Assembly (NCBI GenBank): GCA_027494015.1
Contig: JAOSJP010000005.1
Span: 29,475-93,474 of the forward strand
Length of the DNA: 64,000 bases
From: Anaerolineae bacterium
GTDB lineage: Bacteria > Chloroflexota > Anaerolineae > Aggregatilineales > Aggregatilineaceae
Direction of reading: 5' to 3'
A program made the translations under genes and the position numbers. The notes under the pieces are model-generated. The model searched no databases. It was not told the origin of the DNA and saw only the letters and a list, made by a program, of their open reading frames with translations. This document shows, piece after piece, positions 1-8,621 of the stretch; the first letter of the stretch is position 1, and each line of letters starts with the position of its first letter.

Positions 1-667
1 TTGACTCCAACACAAAGGCCACATCGGGCCGGATACGCCCGGCGGCGGCCCGCGCCCCGCGCAAGCCGACCTCCTCCTGCACGGTGAAAGCCACGTGCAG
101 GTCGAAGGGAAACGGATCGCCCTGCACCAGATGTATCAGCGAGGCACAGCCAGCGCGATCATCGAGCGCCTTGCCGCGCACGGTGGGCCCCAGCACGTCG
201 AACGTGCTGGCGAAGGCAATAGAATCGCCGGGAGTCAGGGCTTTCTGGACAGCTTCGCGCTTGGTCAGGCCAATGTCTATGCGCAGCCGGTCAATGGTCA
301 CGGTGTCCTGGCTGTGATTGAGATGCACCGGCGGCCAGCCGATCACGCCCGGAATCCTGTCCGGGCCGACGAGCACGCGCGTCCCCGGCAGGATGCGCGC
401 GTCCAGCCCGCCGACCGCGCTGAAGCGGATGGTCCCGTCGCTGTCGAAGCCCATGACCATCATGCCCACTTCGTCCATGTGCGCGGCGGCCAGAACGCGC
501 AGCCTGGCCGCGCCGGTGCCGCGCTTGACGGCGAGCACGCTGCCCAGCGCGTCAATGCGCACATCCTCGACGTGGCCCGCCAGGTGCTTGAGCACCAGCG
601 CGCGCACCTCGCCCTCGTCCCCGGAGATGCCGACCGCTTCACATAGCTCGCGCAGCACGTCCATCAT
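1..667 (-). CDS. M42 family metallopeptidase (3' end outside window)
   Basis: This gene runs leftwards off the window, so only the first 222 or so codons are present. The translation begins MMDVLRELCEAVGIS and contains AAHMDEVGMMV, the first metal-binding histidine motif of M42 glutamyl aminopeptidase/cellulase-like enzymes, which are usually cytoplasmic dinuclear-metal aminopeptidases forming large tetrahedral assemblies. The start codon overlaps the stop of the next M42 gene in an ATGA arrangement at 664-667, indicating translational coupling. A second ATG lies three bases inside. The pair may be isoenzymes or subunits of one mixed complex, which is inferred from adjacency only. The remaining ligands cannot be checked because the C-terminus is missing. 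Confidence 0.88.
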   Translation of the reverse strand, partial: MMDVLRELCEAVGISGDEGEVRALVLKHLAGHVEDVRIDALGSVLAVKRGTGAARLRVLAAAHMDEVGMMVMGFDSDGTIRFSAVGGLDARILPGTRVLVGPDRIPGVIGWPPVHLNHSQDTVTIDRLRIDIGLTKREAVQKALTPGDSIAFASTFDVLGPTVRGKALDDRAGCASLIHLVQGDPFPFDLHVAFTVQEEVGLRGARAAAGRIRPDVAFVLES

Positions 668-1746
668 GCGTCACGCTCCTTCCGGGGAGCCGCTTCGGGC
701 CAGGCGAGGGTGTCCAGAAAGTCCGGCGTCAGCCCGGCGATGAACCCCGCCAGCAGCCGCCCGGCGCGCGTCACGTCGCGCAGGTTGACCACCTCCGCTG
801 GCGTGTGCATGTTGCGCATGGGCACGCCAATCAGCCCGGTGGGGACGCCCTCGCGGCTGACCTGAATCTCCCAGGCGTCGGTGCCGCTGTGGCCGGGCGT
901 CGGCTCGATTTGCACGTCAATTTCCAGGTCAGCGGCGGCGGCGTGCAGCGCCCTGACCAGCAGCGGGTGGAAGTTCGGCCCGCGAGCGATGGTCGGGCCG
1001 TCGCCCAGGGCGAAGCCTTCGTCATCACCGACACCGGTCTGCACGCCATAGGAGCCGTCAATGGCGATGGCGATGTCCGGTGCGATCTGGTAAGCAGCGG
1101 CCAGCGCGCCATAGCTGCCGACCTCTTCCTGCACCGCCGCCACGCCCACCACGTCCCAGGCGTGATCGCGGCGCGTCAGCTCGTCCAGGCACAGCGTCAC
1201 TACGGCGACGGCCAGGCGATTGTCGAGCGACTTGGCGGCCAGATGATCGCCCTTGAGCGGAACGGCGGGCGCGTCCACGGTGATGATGTCGCCCACGCGC
1301 ACGAGCGCGGCGACCTCGTCGGCAGGCAGGCCCACATCCACCCACAGATCATCAGCAGCGGGATATTTATCGCGGCTGCGGGCCATGTGCGGCGGTGCCG
1401 CGCCGAACAGCCCTTTGAGCGCCCGCCGGCCATGCACCAGCACGGGCTGGGCGAGCAGGGCGCGGTAATCAATGCCGCCCAGGGGCGCGGTGCGGATGAA
1501 GCCTTCGCGCACCTCGGCGACGATCAGGCCGATCTCGTCCATGTGCGCGCAGAGCATGATCGAACGGCGCGGCTCTGGCCCGCCGCCCCGCTTGACGGCG
1601 ATCAGGTTGCCGAGAGCATCAGCGCGCAGCTCGTCAGCGCGCCCCTCCCAGGCGTCCTGGATCACAGCGCGAACCGGCCCCTCGTGGCCGGAAGGCGCGG
1701 GCGCAACACACAGCGCCCGCAAATGCTCCTGGAGGTCTAGTGGCAT
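664..1746 (-). CDS. M42 family metallopeptidase
   Basis: Complete 360-residue M42 aminopeptidase, the usual family length. Visible motifs are CAHMDEIGLIV near residue 68, KSLDNRLAV near 175 (bridging Asp), VQEEVGSYGA near 207 (catalytic and metal Glu), AIDGSYG near 229 and MRNMHTPAEVV near 314 (last His ligand). These are the five metal-site regions expected of a dinuclear peptidase. I chose the ATG at 1744-1746 (MPLDLQEHLRAL) because the in-frame extension upstream is Arg-rich and lacks family similarity. It is the first gene of a pair coupled to the following M42 gene by a 4-bp overlap. Likely role is degradation of oligopeptides in the cytoplasm; substrate is unknown. Confidence 0.93.
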   Translation of the reverse strand: MPLDLQEHLRALCVAPAPSGHEGPVRAVIQDAWEGRADELRADALGNLIAVKRGGGPEPRRSIMLCAHMDEIGLIVAEVREGFIRTAPLGGIDYRALLAQPVLVHGRRALKGLFGAAPPHMARSRDKYPAADDLWVDVGLPADEVAALVRVGDIITVDAPAVPLKGDHLAAKSLDNRLAVAVVTLCLDELTRRDHAWDVVGVAAVQEEVGSYGALAAAYQIAPDIAIAIDGSYGVQTGVGDDEGFALGDGPTIARGPNFHPLLVRALHAAAADLEIDVQIEPTPGHSGTDAWEIQVSREGVPTGLIGVPMRNMHTPAEVVNLRDVTRAGRLLAGFIAGLTPDFLDTLAWPEAAPRKERDA

Positions 1747-1783
1747 CGGCTCGTGTAGTCCTGTCGTGGCGTGAACGGGCGCA

Positions 1784-2299
1784 TCAGTTCCCTTCCAGGC
1801 TTTCCTGGGTGGGCGTAGCCAGCGGCGCTTCCGTCGCCGGGGGCGCATCAGTTGGCGGCGGAACGTCAGTCGGCTCCACCGTGTCGGTGGGCAGCGGCGG
1901 GACGGTCGGAGGCACTGTCGGCGACGGCGGCACTGTCAGCGTGGGCGCGGTGGTGATCGTCGGGATGAACGTCCAGGTGGGGATGGGTGTCCAGGTGGCC
2001 GGCATGACGAACGGCGTGTTGGTTGGCAGGTAGAGCTGCGGCGGCGTCGGCTGGAGCGGCTGCTGGTAGGGCGTGTAGGTAGCGGTGAGAAACGGCGTGT
2101 AGGTCGGGATGCCGGGAGAGGCCGTTGCGCCGCCCAGCGTGGGATCGGTCGGGGCGGCTGTCTTGCCGCTGTCCGTCGGAGCATAGGCCAGCAGCACCGC
2201 GCCAAGACAGTAGCACGGCACGGTCAGCAGGATGATGGCCAGCAGCACCAGGCGAGTGGTCTGCCGGCTATCCAGAGGCCCCGAAAAGATGCCAGACAT
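1784..2299 (-). CDS. Single-pass membrane protein with Pro/Thr-rich tail, function unknown
   Basis: About 171 residues starting MSGIFSGPLDSRQ. One hydrophobic segment (residues roughly 19-41, LVLLAIILLTVPCYCLGAV) is followed by an exported-looking tail made almost entirely of Pro, Thr, Ala and short Tyr-containing stretches. No catalytic motif is visible. Such low-complexity Thr/Pro tails are typical linkers or cell-surface stalks in Chloroflexota. The upstream ATG at 2363-2365 would add 22 residues without hydrophobic or conserved character, so the inner ATG is preferred. It lies 37 bp upstream of the M42 pair on the same strand and may share its transcript. Real coding status is supported by the membrane segment and strand context, not by homology. 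Confidence 0.6.
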   Translation of the reverse strand: MSGIFSGPLDSRQTTRLVLLAIILLTVPCYCLGAVLLAYAPTDSGKTAAPTDPTLGGATASPGIPTYTPFLTATYTPYQQPLQPTPPQLYLPTNTPFVMPATWTPIPTWTFIPTITTAPTLTVPPSPTVPPTVPPLPTDTVEPTDVPPPTDAPPATEAPLATPTQESLEGN

Positions 2300-2381
2300 C
2301 GTCGTCTCTCGTCCGCCAGCGGCGCGCTGAGTCGAATGGTAGCACGTGCGCTGAGCGGGTGCCACTCAAGACCAACGCGCC

Positions 2382-2562
2382 CCAGGGCAATCGCATCAAA
2401 GTCCGCCGCGCGCCAGCAACATCGTAGGGGCGTCTCTCGACCTCACCCCGCTCAGCGTGGCGCGCCTGCCGCCCCCTCTCCGTCAACGGAGAGGGGGCAA
2501 GCCGAGCGCCGCGAGGCTGGGGGTGAGGTAGAACAACGCGCACGTTTGATGCGTTTGCCCTG
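2382..2562. repeat. MITE-like hairpin repeat, family C, copy 1
   Basis: The element is bounded by inverted ends, CCAGGGCAATCGCATCAAA at 2382-2400 and its imperfect complement GTTTGATGCGTTTGCCCTG at 2544-2562. Inside lies the shared core: a CTCACCCC arm, a central palindrome around CTCCGTCAACGGAG and a GGGGGTGAGG arm. No ORF of its own is credible. A second copy starts ten bases further on, giving a 190-bp tandem period. Confidence 0.85.
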
Positions 2563-2571
2563 CAACGCGCC

Positions 2572-2747
2572 CCAGGGCAATCGCATCAAAGTCCGGGCGC
2601 CAGTATCGTAGGGGGTGCTCTTCTGTTTACCTACCCCGCTCGGCGCTGGCGCGCTCGCGCCCTCTCCGTCAACGGAGAGGGGCAAGCCGAGCGCAGCGAG
2701 GCTGGGGGTGAGGTAGAACAACACGCACGTTTGAAGCGTTTGCCCTG
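2572..2747. repeat. MITE-like hairpin repeat, family C, copy 2
   Basis: The second head-to-tail copy has left end CCAGGGCAATCGCATCAAA at 2572-2590 and right end GTTTGAAGCGTTTGCCCTG at 2729-2747. The core is the same as in copy 1 with small differences. Together the two copies fill most of the 585-bp gap between the genes at 2299 and 2885; nothing else coding is seen there. Confidence 0.85.
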
Positions 2748-2801
2748 CAACGCGCCCTAATGGGATTTGACTCAACACGGGTAACGCACACTGGGCGTCT
2801 C

Positions 2802-2859
2802 GTAAGGGAGGGTTTGCACCCCCCCCTACAGGTAGGTTACCGATCATGATCGTCAAATC
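2802..2859. repeat. Short hairpin repeat with CGATCATGATCG end
   Basis: GTAAGGGAGGGTTTGC pairs with the following run of CCCCCCCCTAC, and the element ends in GGTTACCGATCATGATCG. A near-identical copy is at 7168-7227 and a diverged, reversed one near 55352-55412. It is a small dispersed repeat unrelated to the larger hairpin core. Confidence 0.7.
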
Positions 2860-2884
2860 ACAGCAGCAGCCTCAGCAAACCCCC

Positions 2885-4051
2885 TCACTTGCGCACGTCC
2901 AGCCAGACGTCCGTTTCCAGCACGCGCGCCATATGCAGCGCGGCCTGATGCGCAGGGCTGTCGAGATCGGCCAGCCGGATGCGGCGGCGTCCGGGCTGTT
3001 TGAGCGCCGCGCGCGCCGCGTCCCACTGCCGGGAGGTGCCCTCGACCCGGCCCAAATCCACCACCTGCCGGAAGCGGTCACCTTCAGCGAGATGCACCCA
3101 CACATCCTGAGCGACGCGCATCGGCCCGTCCTTGCCCTTGCGCCCCTGCGAGCGGGGAGCCGTCTGCGTCAGCAGGACGTAGCTCACCCGGTCGAACGGC
3201 AAGCGCCAGCGCGTGCTGCCCGTGAACCGGCTCCGCGCGCGCACTTCACGCCTCCTGACATCCATCACCACGTCGGTCGTGGTGATCACGCCCCACAGCG
3301 CGCGCAGCGCCGCCACCAACAGCGCCACCGCCACCACCAGCCCCAGCGCTGGCAACCAGGATGGACTCACGTCGGCCAGGCCGCTGTTCAGTGTCCCCGC
3401 GCCCAGCAGGGCGAAGACAACGGCCAGCACCGCCAGCCCCACCGCGCGCAGCAGGCCGCCCCATACCCAGCGCGCCCGCCGCTTCCACACCCAGCGCGTC
3501 TTTCGCGCGGCGAAGGCCCACGCATCGAAGGTGAGCGGCGGCTCGCGCAGCGGCGCTTCAGCGGGCGCGGGGGCAGGTGGAGCCGCAGGCGCGGGGATGG
3601 GCGCGGGCCTGGGCGGCGCAACGACATGCAGAGGGCGATCCAGCAGCCGGGCCAGTGCCTGGGCTGCGTGACGGGCGTCCCCTTCGTGTTCGGCTACTGC
3701 GCCCTGGGGCCAGCTTGCCAGCCCGCACCAGCGCAGTTCCTCGGCGCTCGCAGCAGATCCGCCGAGCAACAGCCCCAGGTGCCAGCGTTGGTATTCCGGT
3801 GCCCAACCGACCACCACGCGCGCGACTCCTGAAGGAGCCAGCCATCCCCCCGGCGGGAGGTGGCGGGCGCGAGCGAAGGCCGGCGCATAGGTCAAGCTAG
3901 CTGGGCGCGCTTCGACCAGCATCGGCGACATGCCCGTTTCCCGGCTGGGGGGGAGCGCGCCGTTGACCAGCCGCCAGATTTCGGGGCCGATCTCGATGGT
4001 CAGGTTGTGCGCGGCGCTGATCGTGTCTGTCACGTAGGACGAACTTGGCAT
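2885..4051 (-). CDS. Membrane protein of unknown function
   Basis: About 388 residues starting MPSSSYVTDTISAAHN; a start four codons upstream is possible. The N-terminal 160 residues look soluble (ending in HVVAPP), followed by a Pro/Ala-rich linker. Two hydrophobic segments follow, around AVGLAVLAVVFALLGAG and LPALGLVVAVALLVAALRAL. The C-terminal part (VVMDVRRREVRARSRFTGSTRW) looks like a cytoplasmic domain with alternating beta-like stretches. I recognise no family. It stands alone between repeat clusters, so context gives no function. Coding status is supported by length, GC3 pattern and two clear membrane helices. Confidence 0.65.
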   Translation of the reverse strand: MPSSSYVTDTISAAHNLTIEIGPEIWRLVNGALPPSRETGMSPMLVEARPASLTYAPAFARARHLPPGGWLAPSGVARVVVGWAPEYQRWHLGLLLGGSAASAEELRWCGLASWPQGAVAEHEGDARHAAQALARLLDRPLHVVAPPRPAPIPAPAAPPAPAPAEAPLREPPLTFDAWAFAARKTRWVWKRRARWVWGGLLRAVGLAVLAVVFALLGAGTLNSGLADVSPSWLPALGLVVAVALLVAALRALWGVITTTDVVMDVRRREVRARSRFTGSTRWRLPFDRVSYVLLTQTAPRSQGRKGKDGPMRVAQDVWVHLAEGDRFRQVVDLGRVEGTSRQWDAARAALKQPGRRRIRLADLDSPAHQAALHMARVLETDVWLDVRK

Positions 4052-4182
4052 AGCGTTGATCAACCAGTTTCCCTGAACACTACGGGCGCTGCTGCGCCGC
4101 GTAGGCTCGCCGTCGCAGAGCGCTTGGCGCTCCGCCCAAGTCTACCGCGCGTTGGGCGCGGCGGCGAATTGGCGGTGGAGCC

Positions 4183-4386
4183 GGGTGCGAGCGAAGGTTG
4201 TCAGTGACGCGCTTGACGCGGGGATATTGACCTCACCCCCAGCCTCGCTGCGCTCGGCTTGCCCCCTCTCCGTTGACGGAGAGGGGGCGGCGAGGCGCGC
4301 CAGCGCCGAGACGGGGGTGAGGTAAACCAGGAGCTACCCAAAACCGCTGGGGGAAAACAGGGCCGTCAGTGCATAACAGCCTCTAG
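4183..4386. repeat. Hybrid hairpin repeat (family A left end, family B right end)
   Basis: The left side starts GGGTGCGAGCGAAGG, as in the 201-bp family A units. After the shared hairpin core (about 4228-4323) it continues CCAGGAGCTACCC and ends GTGCATAACAGCCTCTAG, which is the terminal sequence of family B (copies at 17221 and 41406). This looks like recombination between two families inside their common core. It occupies most of the 417-bp gap; the remainder (about 4390-4456) shares AGTATCCCTCGTGG and GGGACTTCTCAG blocks with 33350-33412. Confidence 0.8.
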
Positions 4387-4468
4387 GTTCACCAGCAGTA
4401 TCCCTCGTGGGGGAAGAGCCGGAGGGACAAATGCAAGCGCGGGACTTCTCAGACGGCCTGCCAGCCCA

Positions 4469-5887
4469 TCACGGCTTGAACGTGTAGTAGCGGATCAGCG
4501 CGTCGGTCAGATCGGGCAGGCAGGGTGTGATGTCATACCACTGCGCGCCAGAGCCAACGTTCCACAGGTGGAAGCCCTTCACATAGGGGTCTTCTTCAAG
4601 CTGGTAGGTGTACTGCAATGCATCGCGGACGATCCACTCGCAGGGCGGCAGGAACGTCCCCCCGCCAATGCCCATCTCGGTGATGTAGACCGGCAGGCTC
4701 GCGGCTTCTGGCAGGGACAGCAGCAGCCGCTCGTGCAGCACGCGGTGGCGCAGCGCGATCCACACATCGGACTCCGAGGTCAGGCGCGTGTCCTGCAAGC
4801 TATAGGCGTGCAGGGCGATGCCGTGCGTGCGCCCCGGCGCGCAGGGATTCTCCACCGCATACTTATAAGCGGGCAGCAGGTCATTGAAGACTTGCATGTC
4901 GGGGTTGCCGCCGGGGAACGAGAATAGCAGCAGGCAGCGCCCCTCTTCGTTGGCGATCTTCATCGCCTCGATGGAGAACTCGGCGATCCATTGCAGCGTC
5001 GCCGGGCATTCGTTCATCAACTCATAATAGTCGGCGTCCACCTGATCCCAGTACGGTTTCAGGCCGTCCATCCAGCGCCGGGCGGTCGCTGCCGGGTCTG
5101 GCCTCAGGCGGATGTCGGCGGGGCAATCGCCCATGCCGTCGGCGCTGAGCAGCGAGCGGTAGACGAGGACCGTCTCCGGCGAGATGGCTTTGGCCTTGGT
5201 GAGCGTTTCCTCGGAGCCGTTCAGCCCCTTGAGCGTGCCGACCGGGTAGCCCGCGTCCTTCATGCGCTGCACGAAGGTCAGAATCTCGGTCTGGCTGCGG
5301 TCGTTGAGGATGTGCAGCCCCAGCAGCGTCGTGTTCGGATCGCGCCCCTGCAGAATCTCGCAGGCGCGCACGTCGGTCACTTCCGCCAGCGTCCGCCCTT
5401 CCTGGCTGAGCGGCAGCCAGCCATCCGGCGTGGCGGCCCAGGGGTTGCCAGCCGCATCGGTGGTGAACTGGCCGATGATCAGCAGCTCGCGCTCCTGCGC
5501 CGGGCGGGCTACAGGCGCACCGAAGTCGGGCGATGTGTAAAGACTGGCTCCAGCCACTATCACCCGCGCGCGGCACGGCTGGACGCTCATCGTGGCCGGC
5601 AGCGCGGTATGCAGCGGCTCTGGCGTGTATTGCGGCCCCGTGATCGGGCCGAAGTTGACGCCAGGGGGTGGCGGCTCTGGTGTAGGCAGCGGCGTAATCG
5701 CCGGATCGGTCGTTGGCTGTGCGGCGACCCGCGCGGGCGTGGGCGGCGCGTCCGGCGTAGGAGATTGCGCCGGGGTTGGTGTGACGTAGACGGCGATGCT
5801 TTGCTGCTCGGCGCAGGCCGCCAGCAGGAGCAAGCCCACCAGCAGGCCCATCAGCGCGAAAGGTTTGAATTTGGTATGGATGCTCAT
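4469..5887 (-). CDS. Lipoprotein with SH3b-like and clan-A glycosidase-like domains
   Basis: 472 residues. Residues 1-25 form a lipoprotein signal (GLLVGLLLLAACAEQ, lipobox Cys25). A Pro/Thr-rich linker follows to about residue 100, then an SH3b-like segment (about 103-172, RVIVAGASLYTSPDFGAPV) and a C-terminal domain of about 290 residues. In that domain YYELMNECPA places an Asn-Glu pair at 292-293 and VYITEMGIGGG places a Glu at 404. This is the spacing and context of the acid/base (NE on strand 4) and nucleophile (E on strand 7) of clan GH-A TIM barrels. An exported polysaccharide-cleaving or binding role is therefore plausible. The assignment rests on motifs only; a catalytically inactive relative is possible. 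Confidence 0.7.
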   Translation of the reverse strand: MSIHTKFKPFALMGLLVGLLLLAACAEQQSIAVYVTPTPAQSPTPDAPPTPARVAAQPTTDPAITPLPTPEPPPPGVNFGPITGPQYTPEPLHTALPATMSVQPCRARVIVAGASLYTSPDFGAPVARPAQERELLIIGQFTTDAAGNPWAATPDGWLPLSQEGRTLAEVTDVRACEILQGRDPNTTLLGLHILNDRSQTEILTFVQRMKDAGYPVGTLKGLNGSEETLTKAKAISPETVLVYRSLLSADGMGDCPADIRLRPDPAATARRWMDGLKPYWDQVDADYYELMNECPATLQWIAEFSIEAMKIANEEGRCLLLFSFPGGNPDMQVFNDLLPAYKYAVENPCAPGRTHGIALHAYSLQDTRLTSESDVWIALRHRVLHERLLLSLPEAASLPVYITEMGIGGGTFLPPCEWIVRDALQYTYQLEEDPYVKGFHLWNVGSGAQWYDITPCLPDLTDALIRYYTFKP

Positions 5888-6004
5888 AGAGGAGAGTGTA
5901 TATCACGATGGGCGCTGGGGGCAAATTGGACGATGCGCGCCGAATCCGCCAGACGGTAGGGGCGCTGCTCAGCTGCGCCCAGTGGGACGTATCGCTATGC
6001 GCCC

Positions 6005-6319
6005 CTACGTAACCCACCCAAGCACCCACAGCGCGACCATGCCGACAGCAATGGACAGCAGGGTGCTGCGCGCACGCCAGGCGACGAGCGCCGCCACCCC
6101 CCCGGCAATGAGGTGCTCGTTGCCCGGCGACAGATCGAACGAGCCGCCCGGCATGAAGACCGCCGGGAAGACAATTGCCGACAGCGCCGCCGGGGGCACG
6201 TAGCGCAGGGCGCAGCGCACGGCGGGCGACAGCGCAGCCTCGCCCAGCAGGGCGATGACCGACAGGCGGGCGCTGTAGGTCACGGCGACCATGCCCAGGA
6301 TCGTCAGCCAGGCGGTCAT
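6005..6319 (-). CDS. azlD: AzlD-type branched-chain amino acid exporter subunit
   Basis: 104 residues (MTAWLTILGMVAVTY...), the usual AzlD length, with four hydrophobic segments and the family stretch ALRYVPPAALSAIVFPAVF. AzlD pairs with AzlC to export branched-chain amino acids and analogues through the inner membrane. The ATG overlaps the azlC stop as ATGA at 6316-6319. The reading frame also stays open upstream into the 5' half of azlC because of the azlC frameshift, but the overlap with azlC marks the genuine start. Confidence 0.88.
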   Translation of the reverse strand: MTAWLTILGMVAVTYSARLSVIALLGEAALSPAVRCALRYVPPAALSAIVFPAVFMPGGSFDLSPGNEHLIAGGVAALVAWRARSTLLSIAVGMVALWVLGWVT

Positions 6320-7060
6320 GAGGCGCGTTCCGCCGGCGACGCTGGCGCGCCACAGGGCGCGGCCCAGCCCGCGCGCTCCGCGCCGACCCCGGCAGCGATG
6401 CCGGCCAGCACCGCGATGATCAGCCCCAGGTTGTACGGCAGCCCATGCCCGGCCAGGGCGGCGATCCCCGCCACCAACGCGGCCAGCAACATCGGGCGAT
6501 CTTTGAGCGTGGGGATGACCAGAGCGATGAAGGTCAGCGCCAGGGTGAAGTCCAGCCCCCAGCCTGGCGGCACCTGCGCGCCCAGCAGCACCCCCGCCGC
6601 CGTGCTGATCTGCCACGTCACCCACAGGGTGACGCCCGCGCCCAGCATATACCAGTGGCGCGATGTCCCGCGCGCAGGCGTGGCAGCGCTCGCCTCGTAG
6701 TGGGTGATGGCGACGGCATAGGCTTCGTCGGTGAGCAGGAAGGCGAGCAGGTACTTCCAGGCGCGGCTCAGGTGGCGGAGATACGAGGCTGAGCGAGGCG
6801 CTGTAGAGCATGTGGCGCAGGTTGACAACGAAGGTGGTCAGCATGATGATCGCGCCCGGCGTCCCGCTCGCAAACAGCTCCGCCGCGATGAACTGCGACG
6901 ACCCGGCGAAGACGAACAGCGACATGCCGAGCGCCACCTCAACCGGCAGCCCGGCGTTGGTGGCGGCGATGCCGTAGATCATGCCGAACGGCATCGTGCC
7001 GAGCAGAATCGGGAGTTGGGCGCGCACGCCGCCCCAGAACTCCGCGCGCCGCGAAGACAT
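6316..7060 (-). pseudogene. azlC: azlC, interrupted by a single-base frameshift
   Basis: The N-terminal part (MSSRRAEFWGGVRAQLPILL ... NLRHMLYSASLS) matches AzlC, the large subunit of the branched-chain amino acid exporter. The frame then breaks near 6786 and the family sequence resumes in another frame (YLRHLSRAWKYLLAFLL) through to the TGA at 6316-6318. On the coding strand the break reads AGCCTCGTAT; removing one T restores S-P-Y-L-R-H-L, which fits the family. All other parts are intact and azlD follows with a 4-bp overlap. This may be a sequencing or assembly indel rather than a dead gene. Confidence 0.85.
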
Positions 7061-7167
7061 GGGCCTTCCCCCACAAATGGATGAGAATCTTCTGACGGCG
7101 ATCCAGTGTACCGCACCGCGCAGGGCACGTCCTCGTGCGATTTGCATAGAATGCCCCTGAACGTCTT

Positions 7168-7227
7168 GTAGGGGAGGGTTAGCAAACCCTCCCCTACAGG
7201 CAGGTTACCGATCATGATCGTCAAATC
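7168..7227. repeat. Short hairpin repeat with CGATCATGATCG end
   Basis: GTAGGGGAGGGTTAGCAAACC followed by CTCCCCTAC forms a near-perfect hairpin, and the element ends GGTTACCGATCATGATCG. It matches 2802-2859 almost base for base. It lies in the gap between azlC and the C26 gene, where a partial family B end (GTTCAGAACACGCTCTGG) also occurs near 7318. Confidence 0.75.
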
Positions 7228-7317
7228 CCATCATAGATGAGGGGGAAGAGCCGAGCGCGGCAAAGCCAGGGGATGGAGCCAACAGAGCGCCTCTCTCCCT
7301 TGCCGAGGGTGCTAAGT

Positions 7318-8007
7318 TCAGAACACGCTCTGGCCGCCCAGGAAGTGCGCGAACAGCCGCCGGTCGTGCTCGGCGGACGGAGTCGGGCGCTCCGGGTGCC
7401 ACTGCACGGCCAGCACGGGCAGCGTCGGGTGCAGCAGCCCTTCGATCACGCCGTCGGCGCACACGGCGAACGGGATCAGGTCTGGGGCCAATTCGGCGGC
7501 GGTGACGCCCTGGTGATGGTGCGTGTTGGTGCGCAGCGTTTCCGCCTCCAACAGGCGGCGCAGCGGGGGATGGACGAGCGCCATCTCGTGTGGCTCGTCG
7601 GACTCATGGGCCAGGAAGCGCGCGCCGTGCGCGGGCAAGTCCTGGATCAGACCGCCGCCGAAATAGAGGTTGATCACCTGAAAGCCGCGGCAGATACCCA
7701 ACACCGGCAGCCCGCGCGCCAGGGCCAGGTCCAGCAAGGCCCATTCAGCCGCGTCGCGCTGCGCTGAGATGCCGCGCGAGCCGCCAGCCGGCTGTCCGTA
7801 GCGCGCTGGGGCCACGTCGCCGCCGCCGGTCAGCACGACGCCCGCCACGCCGAGCGCCGTCACATAGGCGGCGGGATCGCTCAGCACGTTGGGCACCAGC
7901 ACCGGCGCAATCCCCAGCCCTTGCAGAAAAGGCACATAAGTCTGGCGCAGATAGTCCATCGGACGGCGCGCGTCGCGCACGTCCATCGTGACGGCGAAGG
8001 GTCGCAT
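7318..8007 (-). CDS. Gamma-glutamyl-gamma-aminobutyrate hydrolase family (peptidase C26)
   Basis: 229 residues with a class I glutamine amidotransferase-like fold. The nucleophile elbow is LGICRGFQ (Cys106), and the catalytic His and Glu are in AVQWHPERP near residue 207. TGGGDVAPARYG (about 60-71) is typical of the PuuD branch, which hydrolyses gamma-glutamyl-GABA or related gamma-glutamyl amides in polyamine catabolism. The 3' end runs into a repeat end: the final codons and TGA (coding strand GAGCGTGTTCTGA) resemble the family B terminus, so the C-terminus may have been altered by an insertion. It follows the phosphatase gene by 5 bp on the same strand and is likely co-transcribed with it. 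Confidence 0.85.
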   Translation of the reverse strand: MRPFAVTMDVRDARRPMDYLRQTYVPFLQGLGIAPVLVPNVLSDPAAYVTALGVAGVVLTGGGDVAPARYGQPAGGSRGISAQRDAAEWALLDLALARGLPVLGICRGFQVINLYFGGGLIQDLPAHGARFLAHESDEPHEMALVHPPLRRLLEAETLRTNTHHHQGVTAAELAPDLIPFAVCADGVIEGLLHPTLPVLAVQWHPERPTPSAEHDRRLFAHFLGGQSVF

Positions 8008-8012
8008 GAGGG

Positions 8013-8588
8013 TTATTCCTGGCGCTGCTGCGCCTCAAACCGCTTGAGCTGGGCCATTTGCGGGGGCATGATGCGGATGAAGGGGCGCGTCTGCTTGATC
8101 AGCGCGAGAGCTTCGTCGAGGGTCATGCCCTGCGCGATGAAGTAGGCGGCGGCCATCGTCGGGGCGCGGCCCACCCCACCTGCACAGTGAATGTAGACCT
8201 TGCCGCCATTGCACGCCACGCGCTCGATGAAGGCCGCGCCCTCAGCCAGATGTTCCAGCGTGGGCGCGGCGTCGTCTATCGTCGGCAGATAGCAGTACTC
8301 GGCCAGAGCCAGCCCGCGCGCGGCGTCGTCCGACTCGGCGCGCAGGTTGACCACGCCGGTGACGCCGAGCGCCTCCAGCTTGCGCTTGCCGCGCTGCCGG
8401 TACTGCCCGCCGACAAAGACCTGCGGCGTGATCTGGCTGAAGCGCACCAGCGGCACGCCGGTCAGCTTGGGCACGCCCCGGCCATAGAGCCACACCAGGG
8501 TCGTGCGCAGGCCCTGGGTGCGCAGCCGGCTGGTGACAATACGCAGGGCTTTGCGGGCGCGTTGGACGGGAGTGAGCATGAGAGGCAT
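8013..8588 (-). CDS. Dual-specificity protein phosphatase
   Basis: 191 residues. The HCX5R phosphatase loop is [13 protein letters not shown] (Cys135, Arg141), followed by [16 protein letters not shown] as in cysteine-dependent dual-specificity phosphatases. The general acid is probably an Asp in [10 protein letters not shown] (about 105-106). [20 protein letters not shown] is the usual substrate-domain start (YVGGQ-like). The protein is cytoplasmic, with likely phosphotyrosine, phosphothreonine or phospholipid substrates. Met1 and Met4 are both possible starts. It lies 5 bp upstream of the C26 gene. Confidence 0.88.
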   Translation of the reverse strand: MPLMLTPVQRARKALRIVTSRLRTQGLRTTLVWLYGRGVPKLTGVPLVRFSQITPQVFVGGQYRQRGKRKLEALGVTGVVNLRAESDDAARGLALAEYCYLPTIDDAAPTLEHLAEGAAFIERVACNGGKVYIHCAGGVGRAPTMAAAYFIAQGMTLDEALALIKQTRPFIRIMPPQMAQLKRFEAQQRQE

Positions 8589-8621
8589 GGCTTCCTGTGC
8601 AGCGTGAAGGACAAGGGTGCG

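Noticed and set aside
2336..2611. Several short ORFs inside the hairpin repeats (here and at 17.3, 41.5, 57.9 and 63.5 kb)
   Set aside because: They are different frames of the same repeat, appear in all copies and lack ribosome sites.
6005..7147. Single long azlC-azlD fusion protein
   Set aside because: The middle part has no membrane helices and does not resemble AzlC, while another frame does. The apparent fusion is produced by a one-base frameshift.
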